From Rhodocyclaceae bacterium (GTDB lineage: Bacteria; Pseudomonadota; Gammaproteobacteria; Burkholderiales; Rhodocyclaceae), in assembly GCA_023150275.1 (NCBI GenBank), contig JAKLLG010000010.1, positions 62,001 through 126,000 of the forward strand: 64,000 nt of DNA, in the 5' to 3' direction. Position 1 is the stretch's first letter, and each line of letters begins with the position of its first letter. Both the position numbers and the translations under genes were made by a program. The notes beneath the pieces were generated by a model. That model was given only the letters and a program-made list of their open reading frames with translations, was not told the origin of the DNA and made no database searches. Below, piece after piece: positions 16,995 through 27,359 of this stretch.

Positions 16995-17444
16995 ATGGAT
17001 CTCAGAAAACTGAAGAAGCTGATCGACCTCGTCCAGGAATCGGGCATCTCCGAGCTTGAAGTAACCGAGGGCGAGGAAAAGGTTCGCATCGCCAAGCACT
17101 ATGCCGGCGGTGTCATGGCGCCGCAGACCTACATGCTGCCGCCGACGGCCATGCCGGCAGCGGCCCCCGGCACCTCGTCGGTCAATCTCGATGATGACGA
17201 CGAGCCAGAAGGCCATGCCGTCAAGTCGCCCATGGTCGGCACCTTCTACCGCTCATCCAGCCCGGGTGCCGAACCTTTCGTCGAGATCGGCCAGACCGTG
17301 AAGCAGGGCGACACGTTGTGCATCATCGAGGCGATGAAGCTGTTGAACGAGATCGAGGCAGACGCGTCCGGCGTCATCAAGGCGATCCTGGTCGAGAACG
17401 GCCAGCCGGTCGAGTTCGGCGAGCCACTGTTCATCATCGGCTGA
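16995..17444 (+). CDS. accB: Biotin carboxyl carrier protein of acetyl-CoA carboxylase
   Basis: This protein carries biotin between the two half-reactions of acetyl-CoA carboxylase in fatty acid synthesis. The 149 residues have an N-terminal helical domain, a Pro/Ala linker (about 48-62), and the biotinyl domain with EAMK at 112-115 (K115 biotinylated). GGGAGG precedes the ATG at 16995. It is 13 bases upstream of accC, its enzymatic partner. Confidence 0.97.
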   Translation: MDLRKLKKLIDLVQESGISELEVTEGEEKVRIAKHYAGGVMAPQTYMLPPTAMPAAAPGTSSVNLDDDDEPEGHAVKSPMVGTFYRSSSPGAEPFVEIGQTVKQGDTLCIIEAMKLLNEIEADASGVIKAILVENGQPVEFGEPLFIIG

Positions 17445-17457
17445 GAAGAACGCAACC

Positions 17458-18816
17458 ATGTTCGACAAGATACTGATCGCCAATCGCGGGGAAATCGCGC
17501 TCCGCATCCAGCGCGCCTGCCGCGAACTGGGCGTCAAGACCGTGGTTGTCCATTCGGAGGCCGATCGCGAGGCGAAGTACGTGAAGCTCGCCGACGAATC
17601 GGTGTGTATCGGCCCGGCACCGTCGGCGCAGAGCTACCTGAATGTGCCGGCCATCATCTCGGCGGCCGAGGTCACCGACGCGCAGGCCATCCACCCCGGC
17701 TACGGTTTTCTCTCCGAGAACGCCGATTTCGCCGAGCGCGTGGAAAAATCGGGCTTCGTCTTCATCGGCCCGCGCCCGGAAACGATCCGCCTGATGGGCG
17801 ACAAGGTCTCGGCCAAGGATGCCATGAAGGCCGCGGGGGTTCCCTGCGTTCCTGGCTCCGAAGGCGCGCTGCCGGAAGACCCCAAGGAGATCATCCGTAT
17901 CGCCAAGAGCGTCGGCTACCCGGTGATCATCAAGGCAGCCGGCGGCGGCGGTGGGCGCGGCATGCGCGTGGTGCACACCGAGGCCGCACTGCTCAACGCC
18001 GTGAACATGACCCGCCAGGAAGCCCAGACTGCCTTCGGCAACCCCATGGTTTACATGGAAAAATTCCTGGAGAACCCGCGTCACGTGGAAATCCAGGTGC
18101 TCGCCGACAGCTACCGCAACGCCGTCTACCTCGGCGAACGCGACTGCTCGATGCAGCGCCGCCACCAGAAAGTGATCGAGGAAGCGCCGGCCCCGCACAT
18201 CGCGCCGCGTTACATCTCGCGCATCGGCGACCGCTGCGCCGATGCCTGCCGCCGCATCAACTACCGCGGCGCCGGCACCTTCGAGTTCCTCTACGAGAAC
18301 GGCGAGTTCTACTTCATCGAGATGAATACGCGCGTGCAGGTCGAGCACCCGGTCACCGAGGCAATCACCGGCGTGGACATCCTGCAGGAGCAGATCCGCA
18401 TCGCCGCCGGCGAGAAGCTGCGCTTCCGCCAGAAGGACATCGCCTTCAAGGGGCACGCGATCGAATGCCGCATAAACGCCGAAGATCCCTTCACGTTCGT
18501 ACCATCTCCCGGCAAGATCACGTTCTGGCACCCGCCGGGCGGCCCTGGCATCCGGGTCGATTCGCATGTCTATGACGGGTACACCGTTCCGCCGCATTAC
18601 GATTCGATGATCGGCAAGCTGATCGCCTACGGCGACACCCGCGAGCAGGCGATCCGCCGCATGCGCATCGCGCTTTCGGAAATGAGCGTCGAGGGCATCA
18701 AGACGAACATTGCACTGCACCAGGAACTGATGATGGACGCCAACTTCGTCAAGGGGGGCACCAGCATCCACTATCTGGAACACAAGCTCGCCGCCAAGGA
18801 CGAGGTGAAGAAGTAG
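17458..18816 (+). CDS. accC: Biotin carboxylase subunit of acetyl-CoA carboxylase
   Basis: AccC carboxylates biotin on AccB using ATP and bicarbonate. The 452 residues show the pre-ATP-grasp domain ([13 protein letters not shown]), the glycine-rich [11 protein letters not shown] lid loop near residue 160, the catalytic [13 protein letters not shown] stretch near 290, and the C-terminal carboxylase domain. The length matches the family. It lies between accB and prmA. Confidence 0.98.
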   Translation: MFDKILIANRGEIALRIQRACRELGVKTVVVHSEADREAKYVKLADESVCIGPAPSAQSYLNVPAIISAAEVTDAQAIHPGYGFLSENADFAERVEKSGFVFIGPRPETIRLMGDKVSAKDAMKAAGVPCVPGSEGALPEDPKEIIRIAKSVGYPVIIKAAGGGGGRGMRVVHTEAALLNAVNMTRQEAQTAFGNPMVYMEKFLENPRHVEIQVLADSYRNAVYLGERDCSMQRRHQKVIEEAPAPHIAPRYISRIGDRCADACRRINYRGAGTFEFLYENGEFYFIEMNTRVQVEHPVTEAITGVDILQEQIRIAAGEKLRFRQKDIAFKGHAIECRINAEDPFTFVPSPGKITFWHPPGGPGIRVDSHVYDGYTVPPHYDSMIGKLIAYGDTREQAIRRMRIALSEMSVEGIKTNIALHQELMMDANFVKGGTSIHYLEHKLAAKDEVKK

Positions 18817-18827
18817 GCGCGGAAAGC

Positions 18828-19730
18828 ATGGGCTGGCTCTCGGTCACGCTGGAAACCGACTGTACGCACGCCGAGGCTCTGGCGGATGCGTTGATGGAGG
18901 CCGGCGCCCTGTCGGCGACGATAGAGGATGCCGACGCCGGCACCCCGGATGAAAAGCCGCAGTTCGGCGAGCCCGGCGCGATCACGACGCCGGGTTGGGA
19001 TCGTTCGCGCGTGGCTGTATTGTTCGATCCCGACGCCGACGTTGCTGCCATCGTTGCTGGGGCCGCGGCGAATTGCGGCATTACTCCCACGCCGACCTAC
19101 GCCATCGAGGAAATCGCCGAGCAGAACTGGGTGCAACTGACGCAGGCACAGTTCGATCCGATCCGCATTTCGGAACGCCTGTGGATCGTACCGTCCTGGC
19201 ACGACAGCCCCGACCCGCAGGCGATCAACCTGATCCTCGACCCGGGCATGGCTTTCGGGACCGGCTCGCACCCGACCACCCGCCTTTGCCTCGAATGGCT
19301 GGAACGCACCGTAGCACCCGGCCAGAGCCTGCTCGATTACGGCTGCGGTTCAGGCATTCTCGCCATTGCCGGCGCCAAACTGGGGGCCACGCCGGTTGTC
19401 GGCGTCGACATCGACCCGCAAGCAGTCAGCGCCGCCATCGCCAACGCCGAGCGCAACAGAACGGATGCTCGCTTCGCTGATTCCGGACAGCCGCTCTCGG
19501 GCGAATACGACCTTGTCGTCGCCAACATTCTCGCCAACCCGCTGCGCGTGCTGGCACCGGCGATCTGCAGCCATGTGCGCGCTGGCGGAAGACTCGCCCT
19601 CTCCGGTATCCTCGCGGAACAGGCGGAGGAACTGATGGCCATCTACGCAAACTGGATACCGCTCGCGATCGCCGACACGCGCGAGGGCTGGGTCTGCCTC
19701 GCGGGGCAGAAGCCGGAGGCAGCATGCTGA
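18828..19730 (+). CDS. prmA: Ribosomal protein L11 methyltransferase
   Basis: PrmA trimethylates ribosomal protein L11. The 300 residues have the N-terminal substrate domain (MGWLSVTLETDCTHAEALADAL) and the class I SAM fold with LDYGCGSGILAIAG near residue 167 and VANILANPL as motif IV. It overlaps the next gene by 7 bases. Confidence 0.96.
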   Translation: MGWLSVTLETDCTHAEALADALMEAGALSATIEDADAGTPDEKPQFGEPGAITTPGWDRSRVAVLFDPDADVAAIVAGAAANCGITPTPTYAIEEIAEQNWVQLTQAQFDPIRISERLWIVPSWHDSPDPQAINLILDPGMAFGTGSHPTTRLCLEWLERTVAPGQSLLDYGCGSGILAIAGAKLGATPVVGVDIDPQAVSAAIANAERNRTDARFADSGQPLSGEYDLVVANILANPLRVLAPAICSHVRAGGRLALSGILAEQAEELMAIYANWIPLAIADTREGWVCLAGQKPEAAC

Positions 19731-20851
19731 CACGCTGCCCGGCGTGCCAGACCACCTTCAAGGTAACGCCGGAGCAGCTCAAGCTGCGCGCCGGCAAGGT
19801 GCGCTGCGGCAAGTGCCAGAGCGTGTTCAATGCGCTCGACAGCCTTGCCGACGCACCCACGGGAACGCCGTCGCCGGCGGCAACGCAGCAGCCTTCGTCG
19901 CCAACCACACGACCAAGTACTCCGCCGCCGCAACCACTGGCGCCCCCCGCCCGCCCCGTGACATCCGGCACCCAAGCACTCACGAATGCCCCGGCTGCAG
20001 AACGGACAGCAGCGCCTGCCGCAGCACCTATCGCTTCGCCGGCAACTCCTCCCGCATCTCAGGCACCCGCCGCACCGCTGACACCGCCTGTGGCATCGGC
20101 ACTGCAGCCCACCGGGCAGAACGCCGTCGTCGAACAGATCGACCTGCAACCCATCGGTGAGATCGCGCCCGCCGCATCGCCTGCCTCAGCGCCCATCGAT
20201 CACGCCGGCAGTGCCGAGGCCGCCCCCGCCGAAACGCCGGCCAACCCCGATGAAGTGCGCGATGCGGCGATCACCCACGGCCTCGTCGCCGCGCGCGAAA
20301 CAACCGAGATTCCGGGCTACAACAAGTGGGCCGAGGGCGCTTTCACGGCGCCGGCAAACATCACCGTTCCCGTATCGCGCCCGCGCTGGCCCTTCGTACT
20401 TGTCTCCGTGCTCCTGATCGCGGCCCTGGCCGGGCAGGCGGCGCACCACTACCGTGCCGAGCTCGCCGTCTCCGCGCCGAGCCTGCGTCCGCTGCTCGAT
20501 TCGATGTGCGCGGCGCTGGAATGCGACATCCCGCTCCCCCGCCACGCCGAGTTCGTCAGCATCGAGGCCTCCGACTTGCAGTCGGACGCCGCGCGCGGCG
20601 GAGCCCTGGTGCTCGCCGCCACGCTCAAGAACCGCGCACCCTACGCACAGGCCTGGCCGCTGCTGGAAGTCACGCTCACCGACGTGCAGGACAACGCGGT
20701 GCTGCGCCGCGTGCTGCAAGCAGCCGACTACCTGCCGGCAAAGGCCGACCCGACCGTGTTCCCGCCCAACGCCGAGATTGCGGTGAAGCTGTGGCTGGAG
20801 ACACAGGACGTCGCCGCGGCGGGTTACCGGCTCTATGTGTTCTACCCCTGA
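19724..20851 (+). CDS. Zinc-ribbon and DUF3426 domain membrane protein
   Basis: The 375-residue product begins with an MJ0042-type zinc ribbon: C5, C8, C28 and C31. A long Pro/Ala/Thr-rich linker follows (about 50-175), then one transmembrane segment (about residues 225-243) and a C-terminal DUF3426 domain outside the membrane. It directly follows prmA in most betaproteobacteria. The biochemical function is unknown; the ribbon resembles DksA-like or RNA-binding zinc fingers only loosely. Confidence 0.88.
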   Translation: MLTRCPACQTTFKVTPEQLKLRAGKVRCGKCQSVFNALDSLADAPTGTPSPAATQQPSSPTTRPSTPPPQPLAPPARPVTSGTQALTNAPAAERTAAPAAAPIASPATPPASQAPAAPLTPPVASALQPTGQNAVVEQIDLQPIGEIAPAASPASAPIDHAGSAEAAPAETPANPDEVRDAAITHGLVAARETTEIPGYNKWAEGAFTAPANITVPVSRPRWPFVLVSVLLIAALAGQAAHHYRAELAVSAPSLRPLLDSMCAALECDIPLPRHAEFVSIEASDLQSDAARGGALVLAATLKNRAPYAQAWPLLEVTLTDVQDNAVLRRVLQAADYLPAKADPTVFPPNAEIAVKLWLETQDVAAAGYRLYVFYP

Positions 20852-20890
20852 CGCAGTTTTACCGACTCACACTTTCCCGAAAGCACCGGC

Positions 20891-21826
20891 ATGAAAACGC
20901 TGATCTGCGGCTCGATCGCCTACGACAACATCATGGTCTTCAACGACCGCTTCCGGAATCACATCCTGCCGGAGCAGATCCACATCCTGAACGTTGCCTT
21001 TCTGGTGCCCGAGCTGCGGCGCGAATTCGGCGGCTGTGCCGGCAACATCGCCTACAACCTGCTGCTGCTGGAAGGCGATCCCTACATCATGGCCACCGTC
21101 GGCGACGACGCGGCACCCTATCTGGCGCGACTGGACAAGCTCGGGCTGCCGCGCGACCACGTGCGCCAGGTCCCCGGCAGCTACACCGCGCAGGCCTTCA
21201 TCACGACCGACCTTGACGACAACCAGATCACCGCCTTCCACCCCGGCGCGATGAGCTTCTCGCATCTGAACAAGGTGGCGCACGCCGCTGGCGCGGTCCT
21301 CGGCATCGTCGCCCCGGATGGCCGCGAAGGCATGTTGCAGCACGCCCGCGATTTCGCCGCTGCCGGCATCCCGTTCATCTTCGATCCGGGTCAGGGCCTG
21401 CCGATGTTCTCCGGCGATGACGTCAACGACTTCCTGGCGCTGGCCGAATACGCCTGCTTCAACGATTACGAGGCGCAGCTTGCCTGCGAGCGCACTGGCC
21501 AGACGCTGGAAACACTGGCGGCAAAGGTTAAAGCGTTGATCGTGACCCGTGGCGGCGAGGGCTCGTGGATCTTCGCGAACGGCGAACGTCACGAGATCCC
21601 GTGCGTCAAAGCCGATGAGATCGTCGACCCCACCGGTTGCGGCGACGCCTACCGTGCCGGCTTGCTGTACGGCATCGCGCATGGCTGGAACTGGTCTGAT
21701 ACCGGGCGTCTGGCAGCAGTCATGGGCGCGATCAAGATCGCGCACCGCGGCGGCCAGAACCATACCCCCAGTCGCGAAGAGATTGCCCGCCGCTTCGCCG
21801 ACGCGTTCGGCAGCCGCCCCTGGTAA
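20891..21826 (+). CDS. PfkB family carbohydrate/nucleoside kinase
   Basis: This is an ATP-dependent kinase of the ribokinase/adenosine kinase fold. The 311 residues include the substrate loop FGGCAGNIAYNL at 47-58, the ATP motif VTRGGEGSW near 218-226, and the catalytic DPTGCGD at 246-252 with D252 as base. The N-terminus resembles bacterial adenosine kinases more than ribokinase. It follows the DUF3426 gene with a 39-base gap and precedes a lipoprotein gene. The substrate is not certain. Confidence 0.88.
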   Translation: MKTLICGSIAYDNIMVFNDRFRNHILPEQIHILNVAFLVPELRREFGGCAGNIAYNLLLLEGDPYIMATVGDDAAPYLARLDKLGLPRDHVRQVPGSYTAQAFITTDLDDNQITAFHPGAMSFSHLNKVAHAAGAVLGIVAPDGREGMLQHARDFAAAGIPFIFDPGQGLPMFSGDDVNDFLALAEYACFNDYEAQLACERTGQTLETLAAKVKALIVTRGGEGSWIFANGERHEIPCVKADEIVDPTGCGDAYRAGLLYGIAHGWNWSDTGRLAAVMGAIKIAHRGGQNHTPSREEIARRFADAFGSRPW

Positions 21827-21839
21827 GGAAGGAAACCTC

Positions 21840-22295
21840 ATGAACAAGCCGCTCGCCGCTGCCTTCACTCTCGTTTGCGTCCTCACCCTCGCCGGCTGCG
21901 CCAGCAGCAAGTCGGGGAGCGCCTACACGCGCGACCAGACGCGACAGGAAATGATCGTGCGTACCGGCGTCGTCGAGAGCGTGCGCGAGGTCCAGATCGA
22001 GGGCACGAAGTCGGGGGTAGGCGCCGCCAGCGGGGCAGTAATCGGCGGCGTCGGCGGCAGCCACATGGGGCGCGGCAGCGGACAGATCGTCGGCGCCGTC
22101 GTCGGTGCCGTGGTCGGCGGCATCGCCGGTGCCGCCGCTGAGGAAGGCGTGACCCGCAAGACGGGGCTGGAGATTACGGTTCGCCTCGACAACGGCCAAC
22201 TGACCGCCGTGGTTCAGGAAGGTGACGAGGTCTTTCACCCCGGCGAGCGCGTGCGCCTGCTCTCGGGCGCCGGCGGCACGCGCGTGACGCACTGA
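21840..22295 (+). CDS. Glycine-zipper outer membrane lipoprotein, SlyB/Pcp-like
   Basis: The 151-residue product has a lipoprotein signal with lipobox LAGC (C20). Residues 60-103 form a glycine zipper (SGAVIGGVGGSHMGRGSG... VVGAVVGGIAGAA) expected to insert in a membrane. The C-terminal SlyB-like domain has VRLDNGQLTAVVQEGDE. Such proteins sit in the outer membrane and influence envelope integrity. AAGGAAGGA precedes the ATG at 21840. Confidence 0.9.
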   Translation: MNKPLAAAFTLVCVLTLAGCASSKSGSAYTRDQTRQEMIVRTGVVESVREVQIEGTKSGVGAASGAVIGGVGGSHMGRGSGQIVGAVVGAVVGGIAGAAAEEGVTRKTGLEITVRLDNGQLTAVVQEGDEVFHPGERVRLLSGAGGTRVTH

Positions 22296-22499
22296 TTTGC
22301 CGAGGAACCGGGACGACGACCAAGCGGCCCGGGGCAAAAGCCAAAGCCTCCCTGCACCCGCCATGTCTCGGCGACCGCTGCACCGACAGCGCCTGCGACC
22401 CGGTTTTCTCCGTTTGAAATTTTCCCGTCATCTGCGCGACAAGGCGCGGTAACACGCGCCGCCTAGAGTTGCTTCCCATCAACCGATGGAGAACAACGA

Positions 22500-23273
22500 A
22501 TGGATCATCTGCGCACGCAGTTGCCGCGGGAGACGCGGCAAAAACCCGAACTGAGCGTCGGCCTGGCACGTAACCCCACCGAGATCGAGGATGCGCAGCG
22601 CCTGCGCTACCGCGTCTTCGCCGGCGAAATGGGCGCCCGCCTGCCGACGCGCACCGCCGGCGTCGACCACGACATCTACGACCCCTATTGCGATCACCTC
22701 GTTGTGCGCGACGAGCGCAACGGCGAGGTGGTGGGCACTTATCGCATCCTCTCCCCGCAGAACGCGCGCCGCATCGGTGGCTATTACTCGGAAAACGAAT
22801 TCGACCTCACCCGCCTGCAGCACCTGCGCGGCAAGCTGGTCGAGATCGGCCGTTCGTGCGTACACCCCGACTATCGCAGCGGCGCGACGATCACGCTGCT
22901 CTGGGCCGGCCTCGCGCGCTACATGCTGGAAGGCGGCTACGAGCACCTGATCGGCTGCGCCAGCGTCAGCATGGCGGACGGCGGGCACGCGGCAGCCAGT
23001 CTGTATAATCAGCTCGCCGAACACATGAGCCCGCTCGAATACCGCGTCTTCCCGCGTTGCCCGCTGCCGCTCGCCTCGCTGCGCGGTGACCTGCCGGAGG
23101 ATCAGCGGCCGCCGATTCCGCCGCTGATCAAGGGTTATCTGCGTGCCGGCGCGTGGATCTGTGGCGCACCGGCCTGGGATCCCGACTTCAATACGGCTGA
23201 TCTGCCGGTGCTGCTGCCGATGCGCCGGCTCGATGCGCGCTACGCCCGCCATTTCATCGGGAGCCAGGACTGA
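22500..23273 (+). CDS. olsB: L-ornithine N-alpha-acyltransferase (GNAT, hemolysin-like)
   Basis: OlsB transfers a 3-hydroxyacyl group from acyl carrier protein to ornithine, the first step of ornithine lipid synthesis. The 257 residues match the OlsB/hemolysin-like GNAT family: RLRYRVFAGEMGAR near 32-45, then GTYRILSP, and VEIGRSCVHPDYR near 117-129 in the acyl-carrier binding core. GGAG lies 8 bases before the ATG. It is followed by a PlsC-type acyltransferase, the expected OlsA partner. A 204-base leader separates it from the lipoprotein gene. Confidence 0.85.
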   Translation: MDHLRTQLPRETRQKPELSVGLARNPTEIEDAQRLRYRVFAGEMGARLPTRTAGVDHDIYDPYCDHLVVRDERNGEVVGTYRILSPQNARRIGGYYSENEFDLTRLQHLRGKLVEIGRSCVHPDYRSGATITLLWAGLARYMLEGGYEHLIGCASVSMADGGHAAASLYNQLAEHMSPLEYRVFPRCPLPLASLRGDLPEDQRPPIPPLIKGYLRAGAWICGAPAWDPDFNTADLPVLLPMRRLDARYARHFIGSQD

Positions 23274-23398
23274 ACCCGCAACACACACTGCAACGCAGCC
23301 GCAAAGATAGCCGGGAAGATAGCCCGAAAGACAGGCCGACGCCGCGTTCGATCCGCTGCCTGCGCGCCACCCGTCTTGCCCTGCATCTACTGTGGGGC

Positions 23399-24169
23399 AT
23401 GGCGACGGTGGCCGTTGTTTACCCGTTCATTCGCGACGGCCGCCGGTTGTGGCTCAAGCAGCGCTGGTCAAGGCAACTGCTCGACATCCTCGGCATTCGC
23501 ATCGACGCAACGCTCGCCAGCATCGAGCCGGGCAGCCTGATCGTCGCCAACCACATTTCCTGGCTGGACATCTTCGCGATCAATGCCGCACGCCCGGTCG
23601 CCTTCGTCTCGAAATCGGAGGTGCGCGACTGGCCGCTGATCGGCTGGCTATCGGCAAAGACTGATACCGTCTTCCTGCGCCGCGGCAGCCGTGGCCACGC
23701 AAAGATCGTGAATGCTGAAATCGATGCGCTGCTGATGGCCGGCAAGGACGTTGCGATCTTTCCCGAAGGAACAACGACCGACGGCACCCACCTGCTCGGC
23801 TTTCACGCCGCGCTGCTGCAACCAGCGGTAGAAACCGGCCGTCCAATCCAGCCGCTGGCGCTCTCCTACGAAACGCAAAATGGACAGCGCACGCTGGCGG
23901 CTGCCTATGCCGGCGAGACGACAATGGGCGAGTGCATCGCCGCGATCCTGGCCACACGGCGCATGGTGGTGCGCCTGCGCCCGACGCCGGGGCTCGCCAC
24001 CAACGCGTGCAGCCGGCGCGAACTCGCGCATGCGGCACACGATGCGATCGCCTTCAGCCTCGGGCTTCCCCGGGCGAGCAATCGACCTGGAACACCTGCC
24101 GATCCTCCAGCCGCACGGCTGTCAGATGACGCCCCCACAGACAGCCTGAGTCAAGCGCAAGCAGCCTAG
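23399..24169 (+). CDS. PlsC-type 1-acyl-glycerophosphate/lyso-ornithine-lipid acyltransferase, N-terminus probably longer
   Basis: This acyltransferase probably performs the second acylation of ornithine lipid. The catalytic motif NHISWLD at about residues 48-54 and FPEGTTTDG near 121-129 are intact. The ATG at 23399 falls inside the first membrane helix. The same frame is open back through the olsB stop, and codons 23342-23398 encode a family-like start (RSIRCLRATRLALHLLWG), yet there is no ATG, GTG or TTG in that stretch. Only CTG codons (23270, 23288) and ATC are available. Translation may start at a rare codon, or a base is missing. The last 116 bases overlap convergent apaH. Confidence 0.85.
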   Translation: MATVAVVYPFIRDGRRLWLKQRWSRQLLDILGIRIDATLASIEPGSLIVANHISWLDIFAINAARPVAFVSKSEVRDWPLIGWLSAKTDTVFLRRGSRGHAKIVNAEIDALLMAGKDVAIFPEGTTTDGTHLLGFHAALLQPAVETGRPIQPLALSYETQNGQRTLAAAYAGETTMGECIAAILATRRMVVRLRPTPGLATNACSRRELAHAAHDAIAFSLGLPRASNRPGTPADPPAARLSDDAPTDSLSQAQAA

Positions 24170-24875
24170 GTTCGACGCGCAGCCCAAGCGCCGACCAGTG
24201 GCCGGTAACGAGCACGGCATCGGCACTCCTGCGCCCCGGCACCTCGAACCACGGCAGATAGCCAGGTGGCGCGTTGGCAACCTCGCCCTTGGTCTTGAAT
24301 TCCATGACACCGGCCGCCGAGCAGAAGCGCATGCGCGTCATCGCGTTCACGACCACGCGCATGCGATCCCAGCCGCTGAGATCGTCCGACCATTGCGCCG
24401 GCTCGCTGCCCCACATGTGCGTGAGCGTTTCACGGTAACGCGGCCCCTGCAGCAGCGCCTCCACCTCCGCCGCCAGTGCGCGCGCCTGCTTTGCGGTCCA
24501 TTGCGGCGGCAGGCCGGCGTGTACCAGGCAGTATTCACCCTCGACGTGACACAGCGGCCGCCGGCGCAGCCAGTCGAGCAACACATCGCGATCCGGCGCA
24601 GTGAGGATGTCATCGAGCGTATCGTCCTTGCCGCGGCGTTTCTCGACGCCTTCCGCGAGCATCAGCAGGTAGAGATCGTGGTTGCCAAGGACGGTGATTG
24701 CGGCGTCACCGAGCGATTTGACGAAGCGCAGGGTGGCAAGCGAGTGCGGACCGCGGTTAACGAGGTCGCCGACCAGCCAGAGGCGGTCGTGCGCGGGATC
24801 GAAGGCGCAGGTTTCGAGCAGGCGGAGGAGGGAGTCGTGGCAGCCCTGGATGTCGCCGATGGCGTAGGTGCTCAT
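24054..24875 (-). CDS. apaH: Symmetrical diadenosine tetraphosphatase
   Basis: ApaH hydrolyses Ap4A to two ADP and removes Np4 caps from RNA. The 273 residues carry the metallophosphoesterase motifs in order: GDIQGCHDS at 7-15, [24 protein letters not shown] and [11 protein letters not shown] at 24875 gives the standard [11 protein letters not shown] start. It is the last gene of the long leftward array, 16 bases after the dehydratase gene, and may simply be read through from it. The 3' end overlaps the PlsC-type gene on the other strand by 116 bases. Confidence 0.96.
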   Translation of the reverse strand: MSTYAIGDIQGCHDSLLRLLETCAFDPAHDRLWLVGDLVNRGPHSLATLRFVKSLGDAAITVLGNHDLYLLMLAEGVEKRRGKDDTLDDILTAPDRDVLLDWLRRRPLCHVEGEYCLVHAGLPPQWTAKQARALAAEVEALLQGPRYRETLTHMWGSEPAQWSDDLSGWDRMRVVVNAMTRMRFCSAAGVMEFKTKGEVANAPPGYLPWFEVPGRRSADAVLVTGHWSALGLRVEPRLLALDSGCLWGRHLTAVRLEDRQVFQVDCSPGEARG

Positions 24876-24891
24876 CTCTTCCGTTCCGCAA

Positions 24892-26721
24892 TCAGATATG
24901 CGGCGTGTACTCGGGAACAAGGCGCCTGAGTTTTGTCTTCACCGTAGCAGGATCGGCCGGCTGCGTCTCTGCCAGCCATGCCGCCAGTTCCTGCTGCCAC
25001 TCGGCCGCCGGCGCCTCTTCGGCTCGTGCAACGCGCAGCTTCGGATGCGGCGTCGGCATGGTCTGCTCGGCGTCGGTGAGGAGTTCCTCATAGAGTTTCT
25101 CACCGGGTCGCAGGCCAGTGTAGATCACCTTGATCTCATCCTCGGAAAATCCGGAGAGGCGAATCATGTCGCGTGCAAGGTCGGCAATGCGGATCGGTTC
25201 GCCCATCTCAAGCACGAATATCTCGCCGCCCTGCCCCATCAGCCCTGCCTGCAGGACCAACTGCGCCGCCTCGGGGATGAGCATGAAGTAGCGGATGATG
25301 TCCGGATGGGTCACCGTGACCGGGCCACCGCGCGCGATCTGCTCGCGGAACTTGGGGATCACCGAACCGTTGCTGCCAAGCACGTTGCCGAAGCGGACGG
25401 TGACGAAGCGAGTGCCGCCTTCGCGCTGCAGCCCGCACAGCACGCGCTCGGCGAGGCGCTTGGTGGCTCCCATGACGTTAGTCGGATTGACCGCCTTGTC
25501 GGTCGACACCAGAACCATTTTCTCGACGCCGTGGCGCAGCGCGGCTTCGGCGACGCTGCGTGAACCTGCGACATTGTTGCGAACAGCCTGCCAGGCGTTG
25601 TCGCCTTCCATCAGCGGCACGTGCTTGTAGGCGGCGGCATGAAAGATCACTGACGGTTTGTGGGTTGAGAACACCTTGTCGAGCAACGCAGCGTCCTTGA
25701 CGTCTCCGACAACGCAGACGATCGGAACGGCAGAAAATTGCTCCTGAAATTCCTGTTCGAGCAGATAAAGGGCAAATTCGGAGATTTCGAACAGCACCAG
25801 CAGGCGCGGCCGGAACTGCGCGATCTGCCGGGCGAGTTCCGAGCCGATCGAGCCGCCAGCACCAGTGACCAGCACCACGTGCTCGCCGAGCCAGCTGCGC
25901 AGACCGGTGTCGTCAAGCTGAACCTTCTCACGCCCGAGGAGGTCCTCAAGCTGGACCTGGCGGATCTGTGAAACAGCGACCTTGCCGGAAAGCATGTCCT
26001 CCAGGCTCGGCACCGTCAGCACTGAAAGGCCCGCCTGAACGGCTGCTTCCATGGCCATTCTGCGTTGCTTCTGCCCGGCTTCCGGCATTGCGACAATCGC
26101 CTTGCTGACGGACAGCTGTTCCACCAGGCGGCCGAGGTCCTCGATTCCACCAAGGATCTTTACGCCACGCATTTCATGCCCGACTCGCAAGCGATCCTCC
26201 GTCACCAGGCCGATCACGCTCCATTCCCGCGAGTGAGCGATTTCGCGTAGCAATCGGTCCGCGGCGTCACTGGAGCCGATCACCAAAACCGGTTCCCCTT
26301 CAATCACCATGCGCCCGTAAAGCAATTGATCGCGCCAAGCCCTGTAGACGAAGCGGCTCCCCCCCATCGTCATCACCAGCAGCACCGGATGGAGCAACAT
26401 CACCGAACGGGGCACTTCCGGCAGCGCCAACATGAAAACAGCTGCAGCGACCACCAAGGATGAGAACGCTACCGAGAAAACGATGCGCCGAAGATCCATC
26501 AGGCTGGCGTAACGCCAGATCCCTCGATAGAGTCCGAAAAACCAGAATACCGGAGCGTAGACAGCCAGAATGAGGGGTACCGTCTGTGCTGCGCCACCAA
26601 GATAGTTCTCCGGGATATCGAGATTGAATCGAAGCCAGTACGCCAGCAGCCAGCAGGCAACGACCGCTACAAGATCATGGAATAACGCCAGCTGGCGCTT
26701 GAATGAAACGTGGGAACTCAT
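24892..26721 (-). CDS. Membrane UDP-HexNAc 4,6-dehydratase, CapD/WbpM family
   Basis: WbpM-type enzymes convert UDP-GlcNAc to the 4-keto-6-deoxy sugar. The 609 residues have four N-terminal transmembrane helices (about 12-130), a CoA-binding-like domain, and the C-terminal SDR domain with [10 protein letters not shown] at 286-295, STDKA at 406-410, and M417/K421 in place of the usual YxxxK pair, which is diagnostic of this family. Its product would feed the SDR reductase at 27356-28315 and the initiating phosphotransferase at 26793-27359, giving a D-QuiNAc or D-FucNAc first sugar. That assignment is inference from the neighbourhood. Confidence 0.93.
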   Translation of the reverse strand: MSSHVSFKRQLALFHDLVAVVACWLLAYWLRFNLDIPENYLGGAAQTVPLILAVYAPVFWFFGLYRGIWRYASLMDLRRIVFSVAFSSLVVAAAVFMLALPEVPRSVMLLHPVLLVMTMGGSRFVYRAWRDQLLYGRMVIEGEPVLVIGSSDAADRLLREIAHSREWSVIGLVTEDRLRVGHEMRGVKILGGIEDLGRLVEQLSVSKAIVAMPEAGQKQRRMAMEAAVQAGLSVLTVPSLEDMLSGKVAVSQIRQVQLEDLLGREKVQLDDTGLRSWLGEHVVLVTGAGGSIGSELARQIAQFRPRLLVLFEISEFALYLLEQEFQEQFSAVPIVCVVGDVKDAALLDKVFSTHKPSVIFHAAAYKHVPLMEGDNAWQAVRNNVAGSRSVAEAALRHGVEKMVLVSTDKAVNPTNVMGATKRLAERVLCGLQREGGTRFVTVRFGNVLGSNGSVIPKFREQIARGGPVTVTHPDIIRYFMLIPEAAQLVLQAGLMGQGGEIFVLEMGEPIRIADLARDMIRLSGFSEDEIKVIYTGLRPGEKLYEELLTDAEQTMPTPHPKLRVARAEEAPAAEWQQELAAWLAETQPADPATVKTKLRRLVPEYTPHI

Positions 26722-26792
26722 CGGCTTCGGCGGATCATTGGTCTGGATTCAGTAGGTCAGCCGACCATTGTACGTTAGTCGGCTCGCATGGC

Positions 26793-27359
26793 TTAATGCG
26801 AAACGCCGTCGCGCCGCAACACCTTGATCACCGTTTGAAAAATGATGTAAAGGTCGAACCAGAATCCGCTACGGTGCAAGTATTCCGCATCCAGCGCGAC
26901 CTTGTCCGGAATCGGCAGTTCATCGCGACCATTGATCTGCGCCCAGCCGGTGAGGCCAGGCTTGATCTCGTGCACACCGGCCTTCGTACGCAACTCTATG
27001 AGGTCATTCTGATTGAATAGTGCCGGCCGTGGCCCAACGAAGCTCATGTCGCCAGTCAGGATGCACCACAGCTGAGGCAGTTCGTCGAGGCTGGTCCCGC
27101 GCAGGAAGGGGCCGATCGGCGTCAGGTAGGCCTTCGGGTCAGCGAGCAGATGCGTTGCGACCTCCGGAGTATCGGTACGCATACTCCGGAATTTCGGCAT
27201 TCTGAAAATCCGGTTTCCTCTACCGACACGGTCCGACCAATACAGCGCAGGACCCGGCGATGTCATCCTGACCACACACCCAATCAGAAGAATCGGCAGT
27301 GCAAATAACAGCCCGGCCGTTAGCACCAAAGCAAGGTCGGTCAATCGCTTCACGATCAT
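26793..27359 (-). CDS. Undecaprenyl-phosphate sugar phosphotransferase, short PglC/WbpL-functional type
   Basis: This enzyme starts glycan assembly by moving a sugar-1-phosphate onto undecaprenyl phosphate. The 188 residues form the small monotopic type: one re-entrant hydrophobic helix (about 8-32), basic PKFRSMRTD at 55-63, the catalytic Asp-Glu dyad D92-E93 in LDELPQL, and the GDMSFVGPRP motif at 103-112. It overlaps the upstream SDR gene by 4 bases. The donor is probably a UDP-6-deoxy-HexNAc from the adjacent dehydratase/reductase pair. Confidence 0.93.
   Translation of the reverse strand: MIVKRLTDLALVLTAGLLFALPILLIGCVVRMTSPGPALYWSDRVGRGNRIFRMPKFRSMRTDTPEVATHLLADPKAYLTPIGPFLRGTSLDELPQLWCILTGDMSFVGPRPALFNQNDLIELRTKAGVHEIKPGLTGWAQINGRDELPIPDKVALDAEYLHRSGFWFDLYIIFQTVIKVLRRDGVSH

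Noticed and set aside
22420-22450. Possible Pho box before olsB (CCGTCAT then GCGACAA)
   Set aside because: The first half is close to CTGTCAT, but the second matches only about three of seven positions, so the phosphate-control idea is not supported.
26759-26784. AGCCGAC/GTCGGCT inverted repeat between the dehydratase and the phosphotransferase gene
   Set aside because: The 12-base loop is long and there is no T run, so it is not a convincing terminator; no known operator fits.
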